In this document: in pieces, positions 7,832 through 16,690 of the stretch
How the letters are laid out: every line of letters begins with the position of its first letter
Numbering within the stretch: position 1 is the stretch's first letter
Assembly (NCBI GenBank): GCA_965230065.1
Contig: OZ245942.1
Coordinates: 2,976,001-3,040,000 of the forward strand
Direction of reading: 5' to 3'
From: G965230065 sp965230065
Lineage (GTDB): Bacteria; Bacteroidota; Bacteroidia; Cytophagales; Cyclobacteriaceae
Length of the DNA: 64,000 nucleotides
Position numbers and translations under genes: made by a program
The notes under the pieces: generated by a model
Seen by the model: only the letters and a program-made list of their open reading frames with translations
What the model was told of the DNA's origin: nothing
The model's database searches: none

Positions 7832-9196
7832 TTATAAAATATCAGACAAATCAGCGATTAGTACTTGTCGGTTGCCCCGGGGCGCGCCATTGAAACATAC
7901 TTGCTGGTAATCACGGTTCCACACCGGATGGGCATCCAGCTTGGCAGGGCCCCAATAGCGGCGTATGTTGTATTTTTGGCCTAAATCGGTAAAGATGGTA
8001 CAAACGGTTTGTTCTTGCTGTGCTTCAAGGTCTATCAGCCGAATGGGAATTTCACCCTCGGAGTTTACAAATTCCTTTTCCATCGGGTAAGTATCACTTA
8101 GAATATATCGGCTATCCGGTGTAATGCTGGGATGGCCGCTGCCTTTAAACTTATCACTTAATATTTTGAAATCACTGCCATCATACCTGAACTGACAGAA
8201 GCGCATGGTATCTTCACCCAGCCACGTAGGCGTAAGGTTCATGGTGATATGTTTTCCATCAGGATGCCAGGAAGGATGGTTTCCTCCCTGCGTCCACTGG
8301 TGGCGGGTAATCACCTCATTGATATCGCTTCCATCACGCCTACAGGTAAGCAGGGACGGGTTTCGCCCACCTTTCCCTGTTTCGGGCAGGAAGGGATACC
8401 TCAGTACCAGCATGATGTGCTTTCCGTCGGGGCTGTATTTTGTATGCCAAAAGTAGAACGTACCCTTCTGGTAAAAATCAGGGTCAGAAAGGTGAGAGGC
8501 CGCTTCGGCCATGCTCACCAACAACCTGCGTTCGTTGGTATTGATATTGGTTTCCCATACGCCATCGTCTTTTGCTGCGCCAGGTGGCAGCCTTGCAAAA
8601 CTTTTCTCGTCGGCCTCAGGGGCGGGTGGCCCATACGAATATTGGGTAATGTTCATGTACTCCAGCGTAGGGCCAATCATTGTTTTCCCGGCAGCATTCA
8701 AATCGTACAGGGGACCCGCCAAAGCCAGGGTTTCTCCTGTTTCCAGGTCAATGCGCACGCCTACGGCCCGGCCTTCGTTCAGCACATCGTTGGTGTAAAT
8801 GTAGCGGTCACTTTCTCCCCAAAACAGATTAGCACCCAACTGATACCCCCAACTCTTGGTGGTATATACCGTGCGGATGCTTTGGGCTTCTAAGTCAATA
8901 ATACAAACCTCGGCGGTATCGCCCATGACCGTAGCCCTGTCCTGGTACGGCATGCGGGTTACCGCCAGGAAGCGGCCTGACGGGCTCCAGGGACATACGT
9001 CATAATAGGTGTTGGTATAAAAGCCATCTTCAGGAGTGACTTGCAAAACAGGCCCTAAGGTTTTTCCCGGGCGGTATTTTTTGAATTTATAATGGTAGGT
9101 GTCACCAAATCGGTTTTGACATGCCCATACGCCCGGAGCAATGGCAGAAGCCACCAATCCGGCCGATGTGGTGTATAAAAATTTTCTTCTTTTCAT
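7832..9196 (-). CDS. Exported beta-propeller protein, PL22-like
   Basis: 454 residues. Start chosen at 9196, which gives MKRRKFLYTTSAG with a twin-arginine-type signal; 20 codons of open frame upstream look like leader. The signal ends GVWAC, so a lipid anchor is possible but weak. Blade motifs are TKYSPDGKHIML, GGNHPSWHPDGKHITMNL, GHPSITPDSRYILSDTYP and DAHPVWNRDYQQVCFNG; the evenly spaced His-Pro pairs are the signature of oligogalacturonate-lyase-type propellers, in which histidines bind the catalytic metal. It diverges from the other two propellers of this module and probably acts on a different linkage. It starts 139 bases downstream of a toroid-protein gene and precedes the next propeller by 21 bases. 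Confidence 0.7.
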   Translation of the reverse strand: MKRRKFLYTTSAGLVASAIAPGVWACQNRFGDTYHYKFKKYRPGKTLGPVLQVTPEDGFYTNTYYDVCPWSPSGRFLAVTRMPYQDRATVMGDTAEVCIIDLEAQSIRTVYTTKSWGYQLGANLFWGESDRYIYTNDVLNEGRAVGVRIDLETGETLALAGPLYDLNAAGKTMIGPTLEYMNITQYSYGPPAPEADEKSFARLPPGAAKDDGVWETNINTNERRLLVSMAEAASHLSDPDFYQKGTFYFWHTKYSPDGKHIMLVLRYPFLPETGKGGRNPSLLTCRRDGSDINEVITRHQWTQGGNHPSWHPDGKHITMNLTPTWLGEDTMRFCQFRYDGSDFKILSDKFKGSGHPSITPDSRYILSDTYPMEKEFVNSEGEIPIRLIDLEAQQEQTVCTIFTDLGQKYNIRRYWGPAKLDAHPVWNRDYQQVCFNGAPRGNRQVLIADLSDIL

Positions 9197-9224
9197 AATA
9201 ATTTTTTTGGAAGTTGCGGTGGTA

Positions 9225-9323
9225 AAACCCTTCAGGTTCCAGCGATAATGACGCAAAATCGAGGCAATACGCTATCACAACTCCGATGCGAAAGCGAGAA
9301 AACGACTAAAACCTAAAGGGTTT
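9225..9323. repeat. Long imperfect stem-loop between operon genes
   Basis: Arms at about 9225-9238 (AAACCCTTCAGGTT) and 9309-9323 pair with about two mismatches. Its arm shares the core CCTTCAGGTT with the stem-loop at 14921-14985, suggesting a family of intercistronic palindromes. Confidence 0.4.
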
Positions 9324-9335
9324 GTAGCGTTTTTT

Positions 9336-10802
9336 TTAAAAACTCCAATCGTAATTACTATCCATTTTTTTATCATTCAAAACCAAATGTAAACGCAGCA
9401 AGCCGGAAAGGAGGTCGCCCGTGCCCAGTTTGGCTTCGTAGTAAGGGTCACCTTTTTGACGAACAAATAATCCGTTTTTCCACAATTCCTGAATGGATAC
9501 CTCAGCATAACGCTCTGCATGGGTGATATATTCCTTATTTTGTGTCAGTTCATATAAATCCAGGTTGGCATTGATGGCCTCTCCCAGGTTTTGGGCTGTA
9601 TAAATATCCAACAGGGGTTCGCTGTTAGCAATAGACATAGCATGCTCTGCCATGCGGGTCATTGTTTCTGATTGTTCGCGTTCGGCAATGTAAGAAGCTA
9701 CCCTTCCCAACGCCAGTAGGCTGGAAGAACCGTAGCCAATTTTCCAGGGCGTGGCCCATTTTGGCTTTTCTGGTAGTGAGCCGTCCAGGTTCAGTTCGTC
9801 GTAATATTTTTTTTCTTCCTCATTCCAACCATATTTGCCATAAGCTTCCAGTAAGGTAACGGCAAAGTTTTTCATATCCTCTGATTGGCAAAGTACCCCG
9901 GCTTTGTAAAGCCAGTAAGTATACAAAAGTGTATTGCTCAAACTGGCATTTTTCCCGGCATCTGTTTCAGTGGCATGATAGAAACAGCCAAAAACCAAAT
10001 CTGTCCTGTAATCACGGAGTTTCCAGTAAAGGGTGCCAATTTGTCGACTTTTTTCTTTCCAATGCTCCTCTCCTGTTTGCTGGTACAGAAAACCGTACGA
10101 GTAGGCGTACAGTGCGGCGTGTTTAATCCATGGCATGATTACCTGTTGGTACTCGGTTTTGTTCCAGGCAGCATGGCGGTTGAACAAATACGTTTGGGGA
10201 TCGGGACCGTTAAAATGGTATTGCAGACCGTCAATGGCTTTCTGCACCCTTTCTTCATCCGCTTTCCACAAGCGTTCCCATGGGGGTGTCCAGGCAATGA
10301 GTTCGTGGGGCATCAGGAAGTAGGCCCTTTGGTCTAAAATACGGCTTTCGGCAATGGAAACGGTGTCGGTGTAAAAGTTATAGTACAAATGTTCGCCCCA
10401 GCCCAGCAGTCCGGTTTCAGGATTTTGTGCACGTTCCAAAAAGGTTTTTGAATAGGCCGCGGCTGCTTCTTTGTATTTTGAATCGCCTGTAACCTCGCTT
10501 AGCTGGTCAAACACCTTGAGCGTGAGCACATCGTGGTAATAATTGGCGCCACCCACAGCACGGTCGTGGGGTCTTACGCCTTTGGTAGGTGGTACACCCC
10601 GGATGGGAACGGATAGGTCGCGCGTATCCATCACGCCTGCCCACATGGGGGTTTTCAACGGGCCATATTGGTCAGTACCTTTTTCCAGCAATGTATTGGC
10701 AAAGTCTTGTACATATTGGAGGTAGTTATCTTTGGAGTTTTGCGCCAGAAGTGTATGGCTTAAGATTGTTAGTAGAAAGTATATGGAGATGTATTTTTTC
10801 AT
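9336..10802 (-). CDS. Secreted predicted alpha/alpha-toroid protein, candidate lyase
   Basis: 488 residues with a Sec signal peptide (MKKYISIYFLLTILSHTLLA). The body is helical, with repeated aromatic/Tyr-rich helix pairs typical of (alpha/alpha) barrels. Motifs include PMWAGVMDTRDLSVP, GGANYYHDVLTLKVFDQL, GWGEHLYYNFYTD, FNRHAAWN and HAALYAYSYGFLY. The same plan (substrate-contact Trp, HxYYD/YYN, FNRHA) appears in the gene at 50176-51696, so the two are distant paralogues. Polysaccharide lyase families with this fold act on uronates, and the context is sulfatases and SusCD. I do not recognise a named family with certainty, so activity is inference. Confidence 0.6.
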   Translation of the reverse strand: MKKYISIYFLLTILSHTLLAQNSKDNYLQYVQDFANTLLEKGTDQYGPLKTPMWAGVMDTRDLSVPIRGVPPTKGVRPHDRAVGGANYYHDVLTLKVFDQLSEVTGDSKYKEAAAAYSKTFLERAQNPETGLLGWGEHLYYNFYTDTVSIAESRILDQRAYFLMPHELIAWTPPWERLWKADEERVQKAIDGLQYHFNGPDPQTYLFNRHAAWNKTEYQQVIMPWIKHAALYAYSYGFLYQQTGEEHWKEKSRQIGTLYWKLRDYRTDLVFGCFYHATETDAGKNASLSNTLLYTYWLYKAGVLCQSEDMKNFAVTLLEAYGKYGWNEEEKKYYDELNLDGSLPEKPKWATPWKIGYGSSSLLALGRVASYIAEREQSETMTRMAEHAMSIANSEPLLDIYTAQNLGEAINANLDLYELTQNKEYITHAERYAEVSIQELWKNGLFVRQKGDPYYEAKLGTGDLLSGLLRLHLVLNDKKMDSNYDWSF

Positions 10803-10828
10803 TGTAAATAGTTTTATTTATGTATTAT

Positions 10829-11965
10829 TTAATTTGTTATAACGTTTAGCGACTTTGAAAGCCGCTCTACTTCTGCTGTATTGTATAGTTGAATATCACT
10901 GAATATATCTGTCCACTGCACGGTGTCAATAAAACGGTTAGGTAGCATTTTTTGTAACAAACCGAAGGTGCCCACCATAGACAAAAGTCGGTGTGGGTGC
11001 TGGTTTTGCCAAGCTGAATTATCATCGCTCCAGTAAGCACACACCAAATCGGCATATTTGTTTACGGATTTCATAATATCATCTTTTCTATAGCCTGGGG
11101 CGAGTGTACCCATGTAACTTAAAGCATACAAAGCATCCAGTTCCAAATAATGCATTACATGGGCCTGGTCTTTTTTCCTGTCAAGCCACCTTCCGTTGGG
11201 CAGTTGCAAGGCCAATACGCTGTCAATCACTTGCTTGGGATAGGGAAAAACCAGGTTGTGATGCTGGTAAATGGGAATGATGTGTACACTTCCGCCCAGG
11301 GGTTGGTGGTGGTCAGTATATTGCGTGCCTATGCGCCACCAGCCGGTGCTTTTGTCCAGGTTTTCATTGAGCCAGGCAAAGACATAATCCAGCCAGGCTT
11401 TGTCGCATGCTTTGCTGAGGCTGTAGCAGTGAATGCCACCCCAAAACAGGTGGGAAGCACTCCATTGTTTTTTCCAGTTAATCTGCTCCAGCCAGGGGCC
11501 TGCTTTCTCAATAGTGTTAAAATCATCATAAAGTTTTACCGGATACTTCTGTTTCCCTCCAAATACACCCAGCGCCCCGATGGTCATGCCATTGGCATGT
11601 AGTTTAGAATGGTTGAAGCGGTCGGTATAACTTCCGTATTCTGCCTGTTGAAACGAATTGATGTAAGCGCACCACTCCTCTTTCTGGGTAGAAGAAAGCG
11701 TTTCTGTCAAATTTTCGCCCATAATATGCCGGGCAATGGCCACATCGCAGGAAGCATACAGGTCGGTTGCCTGGGTTTGTAAGCCCATATGATATGCCCC
11801 GTAAGGTGCGTGGGCCACCTGCATTTGCCCAAAGCAATCATTTACTTTCCCTCTCACTTCCTTCAAATCAATTACAGGGTTTTTTACCTGAAAACTGAAC
11901 GAAAAGGGAGCGAAAGAAAGCAGGGCGCTTTTGCTTAATACTTTTAAGGTATTTCTTCTGTGCAT
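10829..11965 (-). CDS. Secreted helical protein of unknown family
   Basis: 378 residues. N-terminus MHRRNTLKVLSKSALLSFAP is a signal with two arginines. The rest is helical with features of a glycan-active toroid: TDRFNHSKLHANGMTIGALG, HLFWGGIHCYSLSKACDKAW, STGWWRIGTQYTDHHQPLGG and HVMHYLELDALYALSYMG. No named family recognised. Its ATG overlaps the stop codon of the upstream sulfatase (TAATG, one shared base), so the two are likely translationally coupled and act together. It could be a lyase, an epimerase or a binding protein. Confidence 0.55.
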   Translation of the reverse strand: MHRRNTLKVLSKSALLSFAPFSFSFQVKNPVIDLKEVRGKVNDCFGQMQVAHAPYGAYHMGLQTQATDLYASCDVAIARHIMGENLTETLSSTQKEEWCAYINSFQQAEYGSYTDRFNHSKLHANGMTIGALGVFGGKQKYPVKLYDDFNTIEKAGPWLEQINWKKQWSASHLFWGGIHCYSLSKACDKAWLDYVFAWLNENLDKSTGWWRIGTQYTDHHQPLGGSVHIIPIYQHHNLVFPYPKQVIDSVLALQLPNGRWLDRKKDQAHVMHYLELDALYALSYMGTLAPGYRKDDIMKSVNKYADLVCAYWSDDNSAWQNQHPHRLLSMVGTFGLLQKMLPNRFIDTVQWTDIFSDIQLYNTAEVERLSKSLNVITN

Positions 11966-13404
11966 TATTTTCGTTTAGGTGGTGGTATGGGCAAAGGCAG
12001 ATAATCCTGGTTCACAATCATCCACTCGTGCAGCTTTGCTTTGAGCTGATGTTCTATTTCAGCGTATTCCTCATCTCCGCTAACATTGTTAAATTCGTTC
12101 GGGTCTTTTTCCAGGTCAAACAACTGAAACATGGGGCGGGGTTCGGCAAAGAGGGCATTAGCATGTTTTTGGTCTAAATTATTGGCATCATTTCTTGCTT
12201 CCAAATCTTTCCACATGGGGTGGTTCATGAAGTCTACCGGGTCGTAAGGGAGCTGCCATAATGCGTTGTAAATGAGTTTGTAGCGTTTGTCAAATACTGT
12301 GCGCCCCAGGTCAAAATACTGGGTGTTCAGGGGTAAACCCGAGCTGTGGGGCACGCGGGAAGCAAAAATGTATTCATGCCCGGAAAAATTGTCACCTTTT
12401 AAGGCTGGTAAAAAGCTTTGGCCTGTTATTTCGGCAGGTATGTCCACATCGGCCAGGTCTAAAATTGTTGGGGCGATGTCGATGCCTGAAACCATCGCAT
12501 CAGTTGTAATGCCTTTTTCTATGCCCGGCCCGGCTACGGTGAGGGGTACATGGATACCCAAATCATACAAAGTGCCTTTGCCTCTTAGCAAGGCAGCACC
12601 GTTATCACCCATAAAAATGACGATGGTATTTTCTGCCATACCCCGGTTTTTTAGTTCTTCCAGTATTTCGCCCACATGCATGTCCAGCCGCATGATTTCC
12701 CCGTAATGTTGTGCCAGGTCTTTGCGTACTTCTTCGGTATCGGGCATGCTTTCGGGTACGGTGAGGCTTTGGGGGGCAGGCTCGTAGGCATCGGCCGTAA
12801 ACCTCCGATGCGGGTCGCTGAAGTTCATCCACATAAAAAAGGGATTGTTTTCTGGTGCTTCGTCTAAGAAAGTTTTGAACTGGCCCAGCACTTCATCATC
12901 GCTTCCGGTTTTGAGGTAATCAACCCTGTCGGGAAAGGTAACCAGGTCATATTTTTCAAAAGCTTCCGCGGTTTCGGGTGGCATCCTGCCCGAACCGTCC
13001 AGGTGATAATGCCTGCCGCAGATGCCGGTATAATAATTAGCCGGAGCCAAAAACTCAGGAATGGTCGGAATTTCCCTTGGCAAAGGGGCTGAAAAGCGGC
13101 TCATTTCAATATCAATCACGTTGCGGCCTGTGAGGATGGTAGCCCGGGAAGGTACACATTGGGGAGCGGCGGTATAAGCCCGGTTAAATTGCACGCCCCT
13201 TTGCGCCAGCTGGTCTAGGTTAGGCGTTTTTAAATCGGGGTTGCCATAACAGCCCAAATAAGGCGTACTGTGGTCGTCAGACAGGATGAGTAATATGTTG
13301 GGTTTTTCCACTTTATTTTCTGTTTTTTCCGGAGGAGTGAAGGCAGAAATTAGGCTGAAAATGAGGATGACGGTGAAGTTAAGTAGCTTTCGGTTTGTGG
13401 TCAT
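11965..13404 (-). CDS. Sulfatase (S1, formylglycine type)
   Basis: 479 residues with an N-terminal Sec signal (residues 1-22). Metal-binding Asp43-Asp44 lie in ILLILSDDHSTPYLGCYG. The modification motif is CVPSR at Cys83, which must be converted to formylglycine by a maturase not in this window. The later GDNGAALLRGKG supplies the second metal-site pair, and GRHYHLDGSGR replaces the more usual GKWHLG. It hydrolyses a sulfate ester or sulfamate on a glycan in the periplasm; position specificity cannot be read. Third enzyme of module 1, overlapping the next gene by one base. The other sulfatases of the window are clearly different subfamilies. Confidence 0.92.
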   Translation of the reverse strand: MTTNRKLLNFTVILIFSLISAFTPPEKTENKVEKPNILLILSDDHSTPYLGCYGNPDLKTPNLDQLAQRGVQFNRAYTAAPQCVPSRATILTGRNVIDIEMSRFSAPLPREIPTIPEFLAPANYYTGICGRHYHLDGSGRMPPETAEAFEKYDLVTFPDRVDYLKTGSDDEVLGQFKTFLDEAPENNPFFMWMNFSDPHRRFTADAYEPAPQSLTVPESMPDTEEVRKDLAQHYGEIMRLDMHVGEILEELKNRGMAENTIVIFMGDNGAALLRGKGTLYDLGIHVPLTVAGPGIEKGITTDAMVSGIDIAPTILDLADVDIPAEITGQSFLPALKGDNFSGHEYIFASRVPHSSGLPLNTQYFDLGRTVFDKRYKLIYNALWQLPYDPVDFMNHPMWKDLEARNDANNLDQKHANALFAEPRPMFQLFDLEKDPNEFNNVSGDEEYAEIEHQLKAKLHEWMIVNQDYLPLPIPPPKRK

Positions 13405-13437
13405 TTTGTTAATTCTTGGTTTTTAGTATAAGTGCAT

Positions 13438-13459
13438 GCACGGACAGGGATGTCCGTGC
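13438..13459. repeat. REP-like hairpin between operon genes
   Basis: Perfect 9-base stem GCACGGACA / TGTCCGTGC with a GGGA loop, in the 113-base gap between a propeller gene and the sulfatase. The GGAC-N4-GTCC plan recurs at 36307-36320. No T-run on the coding strand, so it is not a typical terminator. Confidence 0.5.
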
Positions 13460-13517
13460 TCCGGTCAGGCATTTCTTATCCATTTCGCAGGTTAGTGCCA
13501 AACTAAGAAACGTTAAT

Positions 13518-14825
13518 CTAAGCGATCAACTCTGCAATATCAATGGCATACATTTGCCGTTTTCCACCTTCGTGGGTAGAGTCAAAAAAGACCATGGTGC
13601 CCTGCTGGTTGCAGCGTGGGTGTAAGTCACACCGCCATTCCCCGGTGAATTTGGCGGGTTCATGGAATTTGCCTAAAACAACTTTCCTTTTTGTAGGGAC
13701 ATGAAACAGGTACAATTCCTGGATCCTTTCCTTTCCTACCGGATACGAATCGTTCAATATCCATTCGTAATTGGTATTGGGCACGTAGGTGTTATGGCCG
13801 TTACGCGCCATCTCTTTTTCGCCAATAATTTCATACTTTTTGCTTTTATCTTGAAAAACATAGAAGGCAGCCTGGTCTTTATCTTCCGGCTTTGCCCAGG
13901 CAGTTATTTTTTCATCCCCTTCCCAGATAAAATGTGAGAATATGCCCGAATCATTGAGGGGATACAAGTTGCTACCATCAGTGTCTACGGTGATGGCGCG
14001 GGTTACGTATTTTTCATCACCCCGCAACTTTCGCCCTACGGCTTTTGCATATTCTTCCGGTGTGGGGTAAGGACGTGAGCGGTTAAGGAAAATCAGTTTC
14101 TTACCGGAAGGGCTTACCAGCAAGTGGTTAATCCAATGATAATTATCAGCTACCGAGCCAAGCGGTCGGTCAATGGCCGCCACATCAGCATACGATAAAA
14201 TCAAATCGGTATCCCCGGATTGCAAATCCATACGGTAAATGCCTGTGTCGTCTGGGGCTTTCTCTGGCACACTGCTCATTTTAGTGGCATAGCCGTAGCC
14301 GGGACGGAAAAACTGCAAACGGCCGAAATCGACCCCGAACCCAAATTTTCCGTCAGGGCTGAGTGTATAAACCGGATTGGGCAAAATACGGCGTTTTCCG
14401 GTGCGGATGTTATGAATAATGCTTACGAACTGGTCTTCCAGCCTTGCATTCCAGATGACTTCTTCCTTACTTCCCGGAACCCATTGCAACATACATCCCT
14501 GCTGCCAGCCCCAGGCCGAGCTTTGCCCAATTTCCTGCCACTGGTTGTCGTTTTCCAGGTCTATCAACCCAACTTTTAGCACATCGTCCGGCTTTGGAGA
14601 ACGAAAAAACAAGTCTACTTCATTACCCAAAACGTACTGTCCACTGACATCAACCTGCCATTTGTCGTAATAGCCAAACCATTGCTGTTTTTCTCCGGAA
14701 GTAAGTTTTTTTACTGGTAGTTCGCCAGGATGAAATTTAGCCCAGCGGGGTGCCACCCAAGCCGGTGCTGTAGCCATGCCGAAGCTCGCGAGTGAACTTT
14801 TAATGATAAAATTTCTTCTTTGCAT
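13518..14825 (-). CDS. Tat-exported beta-propeller protein, oligogalacturonate-lyase-like
   Basis: 435 residues from ATG 14825 (MQRRNFIIKSSLASFG, a twin-arginine-type signal; 13 upstream codons are judged leader). Same plan as the protein at 6494-7810, including WFGYYDKWQVDVSGQYVLG, WGWQQGCMLQWVPGS, NHLLVSPSGKKLIFLNRSR, NGHNTYVPNTNYEWILNDS and CDLHPRCNQQGTMVFFDST. The block order and lengths are the same, so the two arose by duplication and may split exo/endo or sulfated/desulfated specificities. It is the first enzyme gene after susD of module 1. Lyase activity is inferred from the fold and context. Confidence 0.7.
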   Translation of the reverse strand: MQRRNFIIKSSLASFGMATAPAWVAPRWAKFHPGELPVKKLTSGEKQQWFGYYDKWQVDVSGQYVLGNEVDLFFRSPKPDDVLKVGLIDLENDNQWQEIGQSSAWGWQQGCMLQWVPGSKEEVIWNARLEDQFVSIIHNIRTGKRRILPNPVYTLSPDGKFGFGVDFGRLQFFRPGYGYATKMSSVPEKAPDDTGIYRMDLQSGDTDLILSYADVAAIDRPLGSVADNYHWINHLLVSPSGKKLIFLNRSRPYPTPEEYAKAVGRKLRGDEKYVTRAITVDTDGSNLYPLNDSGIFSHFIWEGDEKITAWAKPEDKDQAAFYVFQDKSKKYEIIGEKEMARNGHNTYVPNTNYEWILNDSYPVGKERIQELYLFHVPTKRKVVLGKFHEPAKFTGEWRCDLHPRCNQQGTMVFFDSTHEGGKRQMYAIDIAELIA

Positions 14826-14920
14826 GATGAGCGTTGATCTTCTATTTTGGTTTTCATTAACCAACTAAAAACAGTAAAATATATTAGAAAAGAAACTTTT
14901 GCAGGATATCCTTTTGTTAA

Positions 14921-14985
14921 GCACCTTCAGGTTTTAGGAGCGCTACAGCTTAACCAGCCAAAACGCTCAAAAAACCTGGAGGTGC
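14921..14985. promoter_or_regulatory. Stem-loop after susD of module 1
   Basis: Arms GCACCTTCAGGTTTT (14921-14935) and 14971-14985 pair in 14 of 15 positions, with an inner GAGCG/CGCTC pair. It lies 29 bases downstream of the susD stop on the minus strand. No T-run follows in that direction, so it fits an mRNA processing or stabilising element more than a terminator. Confidence 0.55.
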
Positions 14986-15014
14986 AAGGGATATTCTTTA
15001 TTTGCATTAATAGG

Positions 15015-16679
15015 CTAATCCCACCCCGTATTTTGCTTTAACTCCGCTCCTGAGTTCAGGTCTATTTCAGACTGGGGAATGGGTAGCAAGGTATGTTTTT
15101 CTTTCACATTTGGCCCTGCTTCGGGGTTGTATAGCTGAACACGCTCTACGTATTTACCCGTTCTGAATAAATCTACTTTTCTGCAATATTGTTCCCCATA
15201 AAGTTCCCGGGCTTTTTCATCTAAAATAAAGTCAATGGAAACATCGGCTGCCGTGATGGGTGTGGCCCCTACACGGGTGCGCACCGCGTTGATACTGGCA
15301 GCGGCTTCATCATTTTTGCCCTGCATGTGCTGTGCTTCGGCCAATACCAAATAGGTTTCTGCCAGGCGCAAAATGTAATGGTCGCGAATGGTGCCCCCGG
15401 TGTAGCCCACTTCGTTGGGATGATACTCAGTAGAATCTGAAGGGTCATGTTCTTTGAGCCATTTGTTGGGCCAGGGCCTTAGCCTCAAGTCGGTGATGTC
15501 GGTAATCAATCCGGCTTCTGGGTTGTCAAAATCAAAAATGAGGTCGCCCAGGGCTACGGGTGTGCCGTCAATATTCCCTTCTTCAATGGCGGTGAATCGT
15601 TTTTGCAGGTTGGGCATTTGCCCCCGTTGGTCATTGGGTTCAAATAAGTCGTAATAGGGCATGGTGGCCGAAAAGCGGGTAAATCCCCTGCCTCCGTATT
15701 CAGGCCCTGCCTTCAGTCCGGAAATAAGTTCTATGCGGGAATGGAAGATTCGTACAAACCGGGCTGCCGGCCCACCTCTTTCTGAAGGGCGATAAGCAGG
15801 CACCGCATCCCCATTCCCATTTTGCAATACCCACAAGCCTTCCGGGTTTTCGTTATGGTTATCCAGTTGGAAAAGGTCCCAGAATGGATTACCCATAGGA
15901 TTATCGGCCTTGCTGCCAAAGCGTTCGGTTACCAGGCTGTGGTTGGGCGAATTGATAGCGGCCAGGGCAGCGGCTTCTGCTTTTGCATAGTCCTGGGCAC
16001 AAAGGTAAGCATACGCCAGCATGTGGTTGGCAGCAGCTTTGTTCAGTCGGCCTGGTTGTGAGGCTTCATCGGGCAATGAAGCCACGGCACTGGTAAAATC
16101 TTCAATGGCATATTGAAGCACATCGGCACTGGGTTCCTGCACAAAATCATCTTTTACGCCCCTAACCGATTCACGGATAGGAGGAATATCGCCCCACAGC
16201 ATGGTGAGCCATAAATGACCCCAACCTCGAAAAAAGTAGGATTCTCCTTCTGTAATCGCTTTCAGGTTTTCATTTTCCCATTCATGTTCGGCGCTTGCTT
16301 CTAAAATTACCATGGCGTTGTTTGCCAACCGATAATAATGCGACCACAAAGCAGCAAGATTACCATCAGAGGTGGTAGGCCCATAGCTGTCTGTTAGGGC
16401 AACGATGTCTTCCCGGCTGGGCTGTCGGCCGTTGCGCATGTAGTCAGTACCTGCATTGGCCAGCGACTGATAATCGCGCATGAGGGCACTGTTAAAATAC
16501 AGTGAACTTATTTCGTCATACATTCCAACGGTGCCTGCTGCCAGTCCGGCATCAGTATTATAAGTAACGTTGGGACTGAGGAAGCTTTTGGGTTGTTCTT
16601 CCAGAAAATCGTCGTTGCAGGCTACCATGCCAACAACGAGGGCAAAGGTTATGAGTAATTTGTTTTTTATCGTGTTCAT
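15015..16679 (-). CDS. SusD-family glycan-binding lipoprotein, module 1
   Basis: 554 residues. Signal peptide ends in VACNDDF with lipidated Cys21. Typical SusD features follow: an early helical N-terminal part (DAGLAAGTVGMYDEISSLYF), TPR-like helices (GESYFFRGWGHLWLTMLWGD, NKAAANHMLAYAYLCAQDYA) and the C-terminal RagB/SusD signature (YILRLAETYLVLAEAQHMQG, ending LLPIPQSEIDLNSG). It sits on the outer face of the outer membrane as the lid and binding partner of SusC. The gap to susC is 11 bases, so they are co-transcribed. Confidence 0.95.
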   Translation of the reverse strand: MNTIKNKLLITFALVVGMVACNDDFLEEQPKSFLSPNVTYNTDAGLAAGTVGMYDEISSLYFNSALMRDYQSLANAGTDYMRNGRQPSREDIVALTDSYGPTTSDGNLAALWSHYYRLANNAMVILEASAEHEWENENLKAITEGESYFFRGWGHLWLTMLWGDIPPIRESVRGVKDDFVQEPSADVLQYAIEDFTSAVASLPDEASQPGRLNKAAANHMLAYAYLCAQDYAKAEAAALAAINSPNHSLVTERFGSKADNPMGNPFWDLFQLDNHNENPEGLWVLQNGNGDAVPAYRPSERGGPAARFVRIFHSRIELISGLKAGPEYGGRGFTRFSATMPYYDLFEPNDQRGQMPNLQKRFTAIEEGNIDGTPVALGDLIFDFDNPEAGLITDITDLRLRPWPNKWLKEHDPSDSTEYHPNEVGYTGGTIRDHYILRLAETYLVLAEAQHMQGKNDEAAASINAVRTRVGATPITAADVSIDFILDEKARELYGEQYCRKVDLFRTGKYVERVQLYNPEAGPNVKEKHTLLPIPQSEIDLNSGAELKQNTGWD

Positions 16680-16690
16680 AATTCAGGTCT

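Noticed and set aside
8249..8893. 214-codon plus-strand open frame
   Set aside because: Antisense to the PL22-like propeller gene; no recognisable protein features.
9336..10802. Calling the toroid proteins GH88 or GH105 unsaturated-uronyl hydrolases
   Set aside because: The fold class is similar, but I could not find the expected catalytic aspartate motifs, so only a fold-level call is given.
14921..14985. Stem-loops after susD as intrinsic terminators
   Set aside because: No U-tract follows on the minus strand at any of the four sites, and enzyme genes continue in the same direction.
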